A DNA stretch of 64,000 nucleotides from Siphonodentalium dalli (taxonomy: Eukaryota; Mollusca; Scaphopoda; Gadilida; Siphonodentaliidae). Of the stretch, positions 24,491 to 36,690 are shown one piece after another; position 1 is the first letter of the stretch, and each line of letters begins with the position of its first letter. Position numbers and translations under genes: made by a program. The notes under the pieces were generated by a model, which saw only the letters and a program-made list of their open reading frames with translations, searched no databases and was not told the DNA's origin. The stretch covers positions 244,713,474 to 244,777,473 of the forward strand of contig CP136065.1 in NCBI GenBank assembly GCA_032622095.1, in the 5' to 3' direction.

Positions 24491-25859
24491 TATTCACTCT
24501 TAAAAAAAAAAAAAAATATTTAGATTAATTTTCTTGCTCAATTTAACTACCAAAAACAAAAAAAATTATAAATAGAAAATATATAATAAAATATTTATTT
24601 TTTTGAAATAATTAACAACACCAAATTTGTTTAAATCGGTCCAAAATCTTGTGTTATGTACTGGTAAATTTGTTTGGAGCGACATTAAATCCAATTCACC
24701 AATTCCATCCCATACCTTTGGACTACTACATTCTCTATAATAGTACATAACAGTATACTCTATAATTCAACACCAAAACTCCGATCATAGTAATTTATTA
24801 TCGTCAAGGGATGGGTTAACATCTGCCGATCTTGATCGGCCTCTCATTGTTTCCTATTACCCTACCAACCTGGAAACATTTGCGCTACCTCTAGAAATAT
24901 TTAAATATATAGAAAAGTTAACTTATGCGACTGTCATTTGTATTGACTGTTCCAACATATATTTACCATAGAACACAACAGTTATGTTGCATTCTTCGAT
25001 TTGTATGGTAGAAGTCTACATTTTAAATCTGGTCAATGTTCACTGATAAACATCGCCTCACAGGACATATTATTTTGAGGGAATTTCAATGATGCAATCA
25101 TAATGGTAGCATTTTATTTCACCCATGGTAATTGCAGTCAATATTACCCGTAATTTTATCGTGAAATTGAAAATAATGTTTTTTTTTAAATGCAAAATAA
25201 AAAAAATTGACATACCTACCTGTACCTACCTGGAATTTTTTGGCCACATAACAGGAAACAAATGATTTTTTTTGCCTTTGCTATATCCCGTAAGACAGGT
25301 ATACCGGTCCGGTGGTAGTGTGTGTAGTTTTCTCCGTCTCCCTGCATATGTCGCCTATATTACTTGTCGTACCTTTTTGGAAAGGAAATAGCATGGGCTA
25401 TATGCTAGGATAACTCCGATCTTGTGCCAAGGCAGGGCTGTGTTACAGTGTAAATACGTGCAGTTACGTCATTTTAAGTGAAATTCGAGACTAATGAAGC
25501 TTGGAATTTATTTGTGTGTTCTCCAATAAGTTGAACGAAATGATGGTCGAAATCATTGTCGCATTGCTCATAAACGTTCATCGACGAGTGTCTCCAATGA
25601 TAGGTTTGCCCATAAAAGCATCTGTTTGAGAGGGGGTCCTCGTAATGGCGTATGCGCAGTCATAATTTTGTAGGATTTCTGTTCAATGCTTGTTTGTGTG
25701 AAAAACTTCATATAGCTTTTTTCCATGGGACATAAACTCTATTTGTAGTTCCGCAAAGTATCACGCTACGGTAAAAAAAATTGAATACATGTGCTAATAG
25801 TCTACAAGCCGTATTTCTAATTGGATCATTACCAAATTTTATATGCATGTTCAGATCAA
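24491..25859. other. No gene recognised
   Basis: AT-rich sequence with A and T homopolymers. No supported coding sequence or terminal repeats. Confidence 0.4.
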
Positions 25860-26225
25860 TGTCTAGACGAGAAAATCCTGTTTTGGTTCCTGTCGGCCAC
25901 ACAAAATGACTGCCATCATGGATTCCTTTTTCACAGTCTACAGAATTTATACATCAATTTTCTTTAAACTTTGAGTGACTCATTATGACCCCAGGATGAG
26001 AATGTCCCATTTTGGTTCCGGTTGGCCACCCCAAGATGGCCGCCATGGGGGCCATCTTGATTTTTTCTGCACTGTTGACAGGCTGCATTTATACATGAGT
26101 TTTCTCGAAACTTTTCATATTGACTCATCATGACCCCAAGATGCGAACAATCTATTTGGTTCCTGTTGGCCGCCATGGTGACCATCTTGGATTTCTTCCG
26201 CACAGTCTACATGCTGCATTTATGC
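25860..26225. repeat. Three-copy tandem repeat (~120-bp unit)
   Basis: Each unit has 'ttttggttcc', 'ggccaccccaagatggccgc' or a variant, and 'gactcattatgacccc'. Units are diverged. Confidence 0.8.
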
Positions 26226-26347
26226 TTATTATGGCTCTTAGATCCCAGTCAATTATCCTTAATGACCAACAAATTTGAATGTTTACTGAATTTTAGTCAT
26301 TTCAACTATAATACAGCAGGTTCTTATTGGTGTTCGGAGCACATGGC

Positions 26348-27096
26348 GTGACATGCACATGTGTACACACCAGCGTTGTGAGGACAATTTGGTTTATGAG
26401 GACATTTCTCCTTAATGAAGTCGTCGAAATGGTTTAAAAGTTTCTAGTCAATAACAGTCTCTTTCGGGAAGGTGTTCATTGAATATTGATAATTAGTCAT
26501 TTAAGGACCTAAATTAGATTATGCTGAATACATACGGCTGTTTAAAGGATCAATTGAATTGAAATAATCTGTGTGTATATCAATTTCTGATAACATGTGG
26601 TTTCAACGTGGTCCTGACCTGTTGTTTCTGACGTCAGTGCCGGACTTCCTTATTTGGTAAACCTTGAATTGTCGCACATGCAGCTAAGTATTTTCACTGC
26701 CCATTCTATATTGATAAAACATGGGGAATTGCAGGAAAGTTGATTTTGACTAAAAGAGCAGGTTACCTCAATGGAGTGAAAGAAATAATTCATATCTATC
26801 AATCAGAAAGGTTCTATCAGAACTTATTTAAGTGGCGAGCATTACGGTAGTGGTCATGTCATTGCCTGTCATGATTGCTACATTGTCATTGACACTTACT
26901 TTTAGTTAAAAGAAATCTTTCACCTAGATTTTACAACTAGGTCAGGTGCTTAAGTGCTAAATGAGCTGGGATTAAAATACAAACTACTTCTCAAATGGAA
27001 ATACACAATCAATCAGAATGTGGTTTTAAGACCTTCGTGAAATAAAAAAAATTGTCCTCACAATGTTGGTGTGCAAATATGTGCATGTCCTCCCAA
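26348..27096. mobile_element. Non-autonomous element with 'GGAGGACATGCACAT' termini
   Basis: The left end 'gacatgcacatgtgtacaca' plus 'cgttgtgaggacaattt' is mirrored at the right by 'aattgtcctcacaatgttgg' plus 'tgtgcatgtcctccc'. These are the same termini as at 17037 and 20095-20165, so this is one family of about 750 bp. There is no coding capacity. Confidence 0.7.
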
Positions 27097-27931
27097 TTCC
27101 ATGCATACAAATGCAGATTTGAAATATTCTGAACTTGTCTGATAATTGTTAACACAAAGATGACACAAATAAACTAAATCCATGCTAATCATGAGTACAC
27201 CCACAAGACGCTCTGTGTCGCTGACACATCTTCAAAGAATACCTCAATTGTCAAAAATTGTCTGGTGGCTGGGTGTCGTCGAATCAACCCGCACATATTC
27301 ACTTGTCTTGGATGAGGGGGCGGTGGGAATTATATTCCACGAAGCGAATATATTTCGAGATGAATTATCAGTTTGAAAGAAACAATGACAATTGGAAACA
27401 GAAAAGGAAAGATTAAATTCCCATACATGTATGTAATAATGAATGAAATTTGCTAGCTTATTGTCCACTGCAGACCCTTCCAGACCGGATCTTGCTAAAC
27501 TAACATTTGGAAAACTAAATGTTGTCATCTTCCTCTAACTGAGTCTCAATCTAGGTAGAGTTATTTTTAATTTTGAGTCAGATGTTGATGTTTTGATATG
27601 TGCAATGCTTCAGCGAGGTGGGATGGCCTGAGAATCGATATTTTAATTTTGTATAGCATTGGCCTGAATTGATTTATTCTCATATGTCCAGATATGACCT
27701 TAGCTGTTGAAAGTGACATTTGACACTAATTGAACCTGCTTACAGTTAGGTGCGGTGGGGCCTGATTTGACAATTTTATGAAGAAGCGAGAATGTTAAAT
27801 AATGATAAGAGCACACAGGCCGGTTATATATCAAAACGCTCTGCATCCCACATAGATTCCATTTACCTAGGTCAGAACATCCATGCTGATTCACAGTCCT
27901 CAGGAATAGTTCCTGAAAGTCTGCTGGTGGG
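27097..27931. other. No gene recognised
   Basis: Short frames near 27182-27376 and 27792-27980 show no domain. Confidence 0.35.
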
Positions 27932-28225
27932 GTTGTTCAGCATGTACATGAGAACAAGAAAACTGGCACTGTGTCAGTGAATATTTTTGATACAATATGT
28001 GCCTCAGACATGCAGGTAGAATATGCTGTGTGAGTCATTTCAGACATCTAACTAGTTGATGAAATAAACTTGTTTTCATTTCAAGGTCAAATCATCGACA
28101 TGTTTCAAATCAGTATATTTTTTTCACATGGTCATACTGTATCTGCATGCCTGGGACGCATTTTGAACCAAAAATATTCACTGATGATACAGTGCCAGTT
28201 AGGTTGTTCTCATGTACGTGCCATG
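27932..28225. repeat. Inverted repeat, ~65-bp arms
   Basis: 'catgtacatgagaacaa' ... 'actggcactgtgtcagtgaa' on the left faces 'ttcactgatgatacagtgcc' ... 'ttgttctcatgtacgtg' on the right. The loop is about 155 bases. Confidence 0.8.
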
Positions 28226-28283
28226 ATCCCACTAACAGACTTACAGGAGGTATTCTTCTGAATATTTAGCTCACATGGGTTAC

Positions 28284-29661
28284 GTAGCGATTCTCCGAAG
28301 ACCCATAACTCCGAAGGTCCGATTCTCCGACGCCCCGATTCTCCGAAAGCCCACAACTCCGAAGTCCCGATTCTCCGAAATCCCATAACTCTGAAGACCC
28401 ATAACTCCGAAAACCCATAACTCCGAAGGCCTATAACTCCGAACGCCCATAACTCCGAAGGGCCGATTCTCCGAAGGTCCGATTCTCCGAAGATCATGTT
28501 TTATCGCTTATTAAATAGTGTACTGTCCAGTGACGGAGTCAATGGGGCCCTAGGGAAGACCGCCCCCCCCCCAAAAAACGTGTCAAATGTCATGTAAACG
28601 TCTGGAAATCCCTCGCGTATGGTTATATTTTGTATGGAACATGTACATGTAGATAATATATCCCCCCCCCCCGGAATCAGGAATCCAGCTTCAAATTTAC
28701 CATGGAATCCAGCCTCCGGCTTCAAATTGACACTGGAATCCGGCGTCCAGTTTCAAATTAACCCTGGAATCCGGCGTCCAGCTTCAAATTGACGTCTGGA
28801 ATCCGGTGTACGGTCCAAAATGGGTGGAATCCGGCGTACGAAAAGGGGGGAAGGGGCCCTCATATATTGGAAACGTTAACTATGTATTATAATAAGATGA
28901 TATCTACACCACCAGTAGTGTGCGACAAGCCTTAATTTTCCACAGAATGCTTAAATTTATGTAAGAAATACAATTATTTTGCCACAATGTACGTCTTAAT
29001 ACAATTAATATGATTAAACTGTGCACATCCGACTGCATTGGGGTGATTTGATGCAATCAAGTTCATTTTATATATGAAAAAAGGACAAGTTCTTCCCCGT
29101 TCACCCCTGTACATTTTACTCTGGCATCTCATGGGCCAACGTAACGTTATAGTATCTGGTGTATCATCAGTGGCGGGCCAGAATTACCATTTAGGTGGGG
29201 GCAGTAGGAAAAGTTTGAATATGTTGATGCCCCATGAACGATTTCCGGGCGTTTACATGACATTGGACATGTTTTGGTAGGGGCCCATATTGTCTGAAAT
29301 AGCAAGTAGAGATTTAATGGGGGCAGTAGGAATTTTGGGACCCCTTGGCTTCGCCACTGGACTGTACACTATTTAGTAAACGATAATACCCCGATAAAAC
29401 AAAATCTTCGGAGAATCGGACCTTCGGAGTTATGGGACGTCGGAGAATCGGGCCTTCGGAGTTATAGGTCTTCGTAGAATCGGCTCTTCGGAGTTATAGG
29501 TCTTCGGAGAATCGGCCCTTCGGAGTTATGGGCTTTCGGAGAATCGGATCTTCGGAGTTATTGGCCGTCGGAGAATCGGGTCTTCGGAGTTGTGGGCCGT
29601 CGGAGAATCGGGTCTTCGGAGTTGTGGGCCTTCGTAGTAATTGGTCTTCGGAGAATCGGTC
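28284..29661. mobile_element. Foldback element with minisatellite arms
   Basis: The outer arms are opposed arrays of a ~26-bp unit: 'gattctccgaag' alternating with 'cccataactccgaag' at 28284-28497, and the inverse at 29402-29661. Inside them, 'aaatagtgtactgtccagtg' faces 'cactggactgtacactattt'. Further inside, 'atgtcatgtaaacgtctgga' pairs with a slightly diverged inverse near 29247. A 'cagtgacggagtcaatgggg' border resembles a hAT terminus but lacks a direct duplication. An internal minisatellite of 'ggaatccggcgtccagcttc' units lies at 28680-28830. No transposase is seen. Confidence 0.75.
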
Positions 29662-29942
29662 TGACACCCTCACATGTCTGTCGTAGCCACAACCATTGGG
29701 AGCTATATGAAATGCAGTTCATGTTGATAGTTAACTTTACTATGTAGTATGTACTTCACTTGCTGACAATTATTCTGACTGGGATAAAAATTACAAAAAC
29801 TGTAAGATTCACAAGACCTCATCTGACCTTGACCTTAAATATATGTACATGTATACAAAGCTCCAAAGAGATGACAATTATTATCTTCTACACCAAATTT
29901 TGGCCTGATGTCATAGTATTCTGGGTGTCTGTATTATATCAT

Positions 29943-30021
29943 ATAAATTATGTCAATTCTACTTTAATAGTGATCATATAATTTATATGATCACTATTAA
30001 AGTAGAATTGACATAATTTGT
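29943..30021. repeat. Near-perfect palindrome (~38-bp arms)
   Basis: 'aattatgtcaattctacttt' on the left and 'aaagtagaattgacataatt' on the right, centred on 'catataatttatatg'. Essentially no mismatches in the arms. No terminal duplication was identified. Confidence 0.9.
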
Positions 30022-31467
30022 ATGAATTACTAGTGGTTCAGATTTATTTGTCATTTTGTTTAATATTATTTTTGTTTTAATGTACAATGTATGTACAATT
30101 TACATTAGCCCTTTTAATTGATGTGGGCATTACACTTTTCAATTGAGATGGCAAGACAAATTCTAGCTACCATTTCACCATCAGTGAGTTTGGAAATTGA
30201 ATATATATTTGCTATCTTCTATATTTATGTGCTGTGAAAATGCATACTTTGTTCAAATCAGAATGATAAATTAGTTACAATGCAGTAAAGTTTTATCACA
30301 TGTCAGAACAAAATTGAGTTGTTTTAAAAGTTAGTGGAAAACTGACACCTAGCTGTAGATTGGCTTTATGGTTTCAATATGTCTAAATAATGTCTTTCTA
30401 AGTATAAGAAGCATGTTTTTGTCACTTTTGCTATTTGTTTCATATTGTAATGACTGTTAATTTTATTTTACTCTGTTTTCTGTGAATAAAATTATGTTGA
30501 ATCAATTTTCGTCATTCAATCTAACTCTATGAGATGGGCTTATTGGCACCTTAAATGTGGTCAACTTGACAGAGTTCCAGGTGTCATCAAATTGTGAATA
30601 TCGGGCTGACTATTGATAATTTTTCGATAACATAAATTTGTCACAAATATGAAAATATGACATGACATTTTTAGTAAAATTATATGGTGCTATATATTTA
30701 ATGGCTATAATGTACATGTGGGACCTCAAGCTGATGTTTATGACCACTGTTAGAGTTGGAAACTGCTACCATTTGGCTTAGCACTGCAATTTTGGACATT
30801 TCAGTGCCCCTTGTGTGTACTACAGTACATATATTGAAAATGTTCCGTCTGATGATATGTTACACAACATGATTTCACTTGTTGTTGTAACTGTTGTGTT
30901 CAATGTGTTGTCCAAACAATTTCAGTCATGTTTCACAATCCTGGGTGACTTTTGGAGAAAACTCCTTAATTTATTTGTAGTAATCGATATAAACCATTGC
31001 ATGTTGTAAATGTTTTACTGACTATTTGTAGATATCCTCAAAAATTGGTTATCTATGTTGATAGGTGTTTTATTTATTTTTTCCCACCTTATTGAAACTG
31101 TTACGTTGGCCATCTTAAGTTGGAAGGGACACTTTTAACTCAACCTATTGTTACAAAATATTGTGATATATCACTGGGGATGAAATTACTCATATTCTGG
31201 TAGACCTCAATTGCTTCACTTCTATCAGCCAACTGCAGACACTGAAATGCCAAAACATTTTAACCTGTTTGATCCCAGGTAGTCACATTGTCTAGACGAA
31301 GGGTACAATTTCAGCACGAATATAAGTGTCCCCAGGCCCCAGCATCCATCTTTATGCCCATCAATCAAACTTCGTTGTCTGAATGGTATATTTATCAATG
31401 GCATCAAATGTTGGTATGTGGTATAATTACAAGTAAACACATATCACATTTGGTCAGGCCCAACAAC
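30022..31467. other. No gene recognised
   Basis: AT-rich unique-looking sequence. A short frame at 30815-31009 has no recognisable domain. Confidence 0.4.
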
Positions 31468-31469
31468 TA

Positions 31470-31603
31470 CAGTAATGCTCTATTAATCAATCCCTTAACC
31501 ACAGCAGAAAACTTTTCAGGATTTAGTCGGAAATATGGCTTGTTGCATTCATCGGAAAGCTCTTCTGCTGTGGTGAAGGGGTCGATTAATTAGAGCATTA
31601 CTG
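31470..31603. mobile_element. Mariner-like miniature element
   Basis: A 134-bp element with ~42-bp inverted repeats starting 'cagtaatgctctattaatca'. It is flanked by TA at 31468-31469 and 31604-31605, the target preference of the Tc1/mariner superfamily. It contains no coding sequence. Confidence 0.85.
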
Positions 31604-31924
31604 TATTATTGACCGATGTATGTACATTTTCAACTTATTTGAAGAATATGTAGTTTTTTGGGGGGTTATCCGATTGACAAGTGTAGTATTTATTAATCAA
31701 TCACCTCCAAACTTGTTAGGTATCGTAATAAAAAGAGGACGTGACTAAAATTAGAAATTGGTTCCATTCAGACAATATTCAACTGAGTTATTGCCCTTTT
31801 TCAATATGGAATATTTTGTTTCTGAGTTGTTCAGATGATAACTTGAGTTCTATACAATGCACTGATTAAGTTCGAATTTGGGTCTGGCAATGTTCGAATT
31901 TCTGAAACTTCGCATAGGGTCATG

Positions 31925-32091
31925 GTAAGTATTCGTTTCCGACCGAGGTATGGGTCATGTATGGCGGCGAGAGACCTGTTGAAAAGCGATGGTACAACCG
32001 AGTCCCCCATAGGGAGATGAGGTTCCTCGCGAGAGACAGTTCTTCTCGCCGCCATACATGACCCACACCGAAGTCGGTAACGAACTTACAG
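31925..32091. mobile_element. Miniature inverted-repeat element (~167 bp)
   Basis: 'atgggtcatgtatggcggcg' in the left arm faces 'cgccgccatacatgacccac' in the right. Outer parts of the arms are more diverged ('gtaagtattcgtttccgacc' against an inverse at 32073-32091). Target duplication not resolved. Confidence 0.75.
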
Positions 32092-32356
32092 ACATTCTTT
32101 TCACATGTACACCACTTTAAAAGCTACATTAAATTGAATTTGAATATTCGAATGGACCCATCCGACAACCTATCTGATTTGCGATTCAGTCAGCTAGTTA
32201 ACAGCGATGATCATTTCCGTTTAATTCAGAATTGACGTTACAATGAAATTCTGGTGGAATTTTACGGATATATGATGTAATGCATTCGCATGCACTTTTG
32301 GTGTCATGTTGACACAATTTGTATCCAAAAAGTATTGATTCATCCCTTCAGATACT

Positions 32357-33135
32357 TCACATTTATTATTTATTTGCGCTTATAATTAAGCGCAAATATG
32401 TGTCTCAATTTAATTGCGCTTAAGCGCAAATACTTACCACTCCCTTACTTCTCTCTGATTGTGAATGATTGAGTCCATCTCATAGTATATTATTATGGGC
32501 CCATAGTAATAGCCCCATAAAGGCTCGAAAGTTGAAAAAAAACATATTTCCATATGCATATCAGCATCTCTGTCCCTGGTGTCCGAATAATTGGTACCTC
32601 ATTCCCAGATCTCTAGTATATTTTATTAAAGGGACGTCTCCTGTACAGATATATACCATTTCCATGGCCATAAAAAGGGAATTAGGGGTTACTTCCCTTA
32701 TATGGTGTACTTATTGACTTGAAATAGGGGGAAAAACCCTATTTTCATATTATCAGCATCCCTGTCTCCATCAATTTGTGTCTCCATCCCAGAGATCTAG
32801 TATATTTTATAAAAGAGACATACCCTGCACAGATCTACGATTTCCATGGTCATAAAAGGAATCTAGGGGTTACTGGGGGATTGCTTCCCTCATATGGTGG
32901 ACCTATATAGACTTGAGTGATGTGTTTAGGCCTGTGCCATTTAAAATTAATTCAGGGGGGATCAATGAATATTAATTTTTATTTGCGCTTAAGGTAAATG
33001 ATTTGCGCTTAAGCGCAAATGATTTGCGCTTAAGCGCAAATGATTTACGCTTAAGCGTAAATATTTGCGCTTAAGCGAAAATGATAGAGGTTATTTGCGC
33101 TTAAGCAAAGCGTAAATGAATAATAAATGTGAAAA
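32357..33135. mobile_element. Element with palindromic GCGCTTAAGCGC arrays
   Basis: Ends are inverse copies ('ttcacatttattatttattt' at the left, its inverse at 33100-33135). Next to each end lie copies of the perfect palindrome 'atttgcgcttaagcgcaaat', about two at the left and five or more tandem at the right (32990-33110). The middle is a two-copy ~205-bp tandem duplication (32520-32715, 32725-32915), recognisable by 'catatttccatatgcatatc' and 'agatctctagtatatttta'. Confidence 0.7.
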
Positions 33136-33688
33136 GGGCCTCCCATAGGCGGCATTACATATGATTAACTCTGCGCGCCACATTGTTGATGTGTTCATGG
33201 ATGTAAACAATAACCCGACTCTGTTATTGTTTAAATCCATGAAACATTGTCTATCGCCGAGTTGATCCGGTGGTGGGGACCCGAGTCAAACAATATGGGA
33301 GGTGTGTAATAAATGGAACCATCTTTGTGAGTACGTCCGTAATGTGACCCCATAACGTAACTAGTTTATGAAACAATCTGTGCTTGTGTGTTTCATTATG
33401 GGGACATGCAAATGTCCTTACAATGTATGGACTTCCAGATGTTGTGCATAATAGTGAAGTAATGAATCGAACCAGCCATATGAGGACGTCCTCACAATGT
33501 GTCCCCACAACTACGGTCCCTTTGAAAATATAGTTATAGAGCTAATTATACAATTTAGTACAATACCGAGACACTGTGCATCACTTGTGAATATATCAAC
33601 CCTGTAGCTCCATGGGAAACATGTGTCCCCATAACGCTGGTTTCTGGTTGGTTTCTCATGGGGTCCCCGCAACGTAACCTATACAAAC

Positions 33689-33689
<1 letters not shown>

Positions 33690-33723
<34 letters not shown>

Positions 33724-33731
33724 TGTGTGTA
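33690..33731. repeat. (GT)n microsatellite
   Basis: Nearly uninterrupted GT dinucleotides with one GTCT interruption. A repeat-like segment follows ('cagctgatttcgatgaaact'). Confidence 0.95.
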
Positions 33732-34199
33732 ATCGATGGACTCGAAAATGGCCCAGCTGATTTCGATGAAACTTGGTACGTGGGGGTATTTTCGGGTCAG
33801 GAGTAACATAGGCCTATTGATTTTCAAATCCGAGGTCAACTTTTCACGTGCCGAGGTCAAATCTGTTTTTACGCCGTTTTGCGCTAATATATTTCAGTTC
33901 GGTGCTCACAAATCGATTCGATATAGCGCGAATAATAAATTGCCAGTCATATAATTTGCACGGTTAGAATCTGTGGCGCTTCATCTTTCCAATGATGCAT
34001 CACACGCCTGTGTACGTTTAAAGTTTCTACCTTAATTCTCGGGAAGAACGCAGGACCATGCTTCGCTCATCGAAAATCATTGCGTAAATATATTACGCCA
34101 TCAACATATCGTGACGGTGATCGCGTTAACTCTTAACCGGCCGATGTCGCGTTAACTCATCACCGGCCGAGGTATCCGCAAATGACATTGGGCTATATA

Positions 34200-34396
34200 T
34201 CACGGAAACGGGTGGAGCTATCGACTTGAAATTTGGTATGTGAATGTATCTTGCCCCGGATACGAATTTTATCGGGTCGTCGAGCCCGTGCGACGCCAGC
34301 TTCGCGCATGCGCAGACCAGATCTCGTAAACGGGTGGAGCAATCGACTTGAAATTTGGTTTTTGAATAGCCCGGACGAAGTCGGGTCACCTTCTAG
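34200..34396 (-). repeat. Inverted copy of the 15930-16540 dispersed repeat
   Basis: Read on the minus strand it begins 'ctagaaggtgacccgacttc' and continues with 'aaatttcaagtcgat' units and 'gcgcatgcgcgaagctggcg'. It lacks the microsatellite tail. Confidence 0.75.
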
Positions 34397-35019
34397 TTTA
34401 TTATATATTACAAAATAAACTAGCATATGCTCGTAACAGTGAAAATGATACAGATATGTTAAAATGTGTCAGCTGTTCATATATTATGTTTTATTGTGCG
34501 TTTGCACTGGCCTCGGAATTTGTATGCGTGGTACTCACCAACCACGAGGCTTACGAATATAACGCGAGAGTCCGAAGATCGCATGAGTGAGGTAAACTGT
34601 CGTTCAGTAAAACGTGTGCGGTTCTGTCTGTATTACACACCTTCCTAATCCATTCTGATGTTGTTTTCAAAACGTTATTCCGTCTATTTTCTGATCTTAC
34701 CATGTGTATAATGATGCTTTTATTTTTTAAAGTTCCGGTTTCACTATGGAGGCGAACTCATCGTTCAGACACCGATATTAAATATCCCTTGGATGCTATT
34801 CCCCTGGTCCTCAAGTGGAATTGTTCTGGCAAACACACCACATGTCGTCGAAAAGCCACGAACACAACGCATCATTCCTCATTCCAACCACATACTGAAA
34901 TTAAATACCGCATGCATGAAAGCTATCCCTCGTGACGTTTTTTTTATATATATATATATTTTCCTATTAGTTATCTGCTGTTGAAATTCGGCGTTCCCAT
35001 CCTGGGATGTGTCTATATA
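34397..35019. other. No gene recognised
   Basis: No supported coding sequence. A short (TA)n run lies near 34948-34960. Confidence 0.35.
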
Positions 35020-35475
35020 AAGATTTGGACAGCCTTGAAAATTTCTTCATTATTGAAATTTTATAAGCTTGGATCTCCAACAAGTAAAGTTTTTACTGAA
35101 TAAATATTGAATCGTAGTAGCTTCTTCTGCAAATTTAATCTTAGAATAATATGCAATTGACATTGGATGTATTACGGGCACGCGGGTTGGAAAGATATGG
35201 ACTAACGTTTGATGTTCAGCGCTTTGATTTGGTCAGCCTTGAAAATTTCTTCATTATTGGAATTTTATAAGCTTGGATCTCCAACAAGTAAAGTTTTTAC
35301 TGAATAAATATTGAATCGTTGTAGCTTCTTCTGCAAATGTATTCTTGGAATAATATGCAATTGACTTTGGATGTATGGACACGCTGGTTGGTATGATATG
35401 GACTAACGTTTGGTGTTCAGCGATGTATGAGCACGCGGGTTGGAAAGATATGGACTAACGTTTGGTGTTCAGCGC
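35020..35475. repeat. Tandem duplication (~206-bp unit)
   Basis: 'cagccttgaaaatttcttca' starts copies at about 35030 and 35233. 'gatatggactaacgtttg' ends each, and a third partial end piece is present at 35424-35475. Confidence 0.9.
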
Positions 35476-35593
35476 ACACTAGCCTCCTCCAGTTGTTCCA
35501 GTACAGGATAGTTCAAGGGGTAAATTGAATTTCGAAATTCCACGGTTTTCGCCTTATGATATCGAATGGCCTCGAGTTATTACACTCTTATTT

Positions 35594-36033
35594 GTGACCC
35601 GCCATATCAAATCCAGTCGGAAGTCGGGATTTTTTTTTACCCTGTGCCAATGCATTCTCTTATATATGCGAGTCGACCATAGGTCGCCTCGCATATATAA
35701 GAGAATGCATTGGCCTAACAATTTTTTACAATTTTAATAATTTGTTCTTGTATTCTTTAACAATTTTATAATTTCACCCATACAGAGCCCCAGACAAACA
35801 TGAGCAGACGACACTCTTCTATATGCTTCTATATATGTGTGGGGCTCCCTGCAGGGTAATGGATGTTTTTTATTTTATGTCCTAAAAATTGTAAGAAACA
35901 TTTATTTTTTTTAAATGATAAAAAATTGTTAGGCCAATGCATTCTCTTATGGTCGACTCGCATATATAAGAGAATGCATTGGCACAGGGTAAAAAAATCC
36001 AGACTTACGACTGGATTTGATATGGCGGGTCAC
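35594..36033. mobile_element. Double-hairpin miniature element, copy 3 (GTGACCCGCC termini)
   Basis: Same subfamily as 2972-3427, including the shared spacer with 'gagccccagacaaacatgag'. ATTT flanks both ends (35590-35593 and 36034-36037). The second hairpin has lost about 16 bases of one arm ('attctcttatggtcgactcg'). The first is intact. Confidence 0.9.
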
Positions 36034-36239
36034 ATTTCTCCATCGGTCGGATATGGTGAATTATCTTACAGCAAACTGATGTTAGGGAGACTGGTCGATA
36101 GTTTTCTGCTTCGTGGGCATTTTTCTTAATTCTTATATGTGCTTATATTTTCTCACCCCAACCCACCCACTCCTGTCGCCACGTCCATGAAACCACGAAC
36201 CTATATATATAATCGACACCACCAGAGAATCACAGCGTC

Positions 36240-36690
36240 CCGTCCATACACACAAATCAAATACGCTCTACCCCCCCCCCCCCCCTCACACACACACACA
36301 CCCTCACGCACCCTCTCACACCCTCACACACACACACACACACACCATCCCACTCCCCGTCGCCATGTCCTTGAAACCACGAGACCACAGAATGGCCACC
36401 ACGAGCGAATCACACCGTTCCTTCCAGACACAAAAATCAAACACCCCCAACACCACACACCCCATCCCTCTCCCCGTTGCCACATCCCTGAAACCACGAG
36501 ACCACAGAATCGCCACGACGAGCAAATCACACCGTTCCGTCCAGACACAAAAATCAAACACCCCCAACACCACACACCCCATCCCACTCCCCGTTGCCAC
36601 ATCCCTGAAACCACGAGACCACAGAATCGCCACGACGAGCAAATCACACCGTTCCGTCCAGACACAAAAATCAAATATCGCTGGACGCTG
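36240..36690. repeat. CA-rich tract and 117-bp minisatellite
   Basis: A poly-C tract and (CA)n runs (36270-36345) lead into three copies of a 117-bp unit containing 'ctgaaaccacgagaccacag' and 'agacacaaaaatcaaacacc'. Because 117 is a multiple of three, several frames on both strands stay open. These are not genes. Confidence 0.9.
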
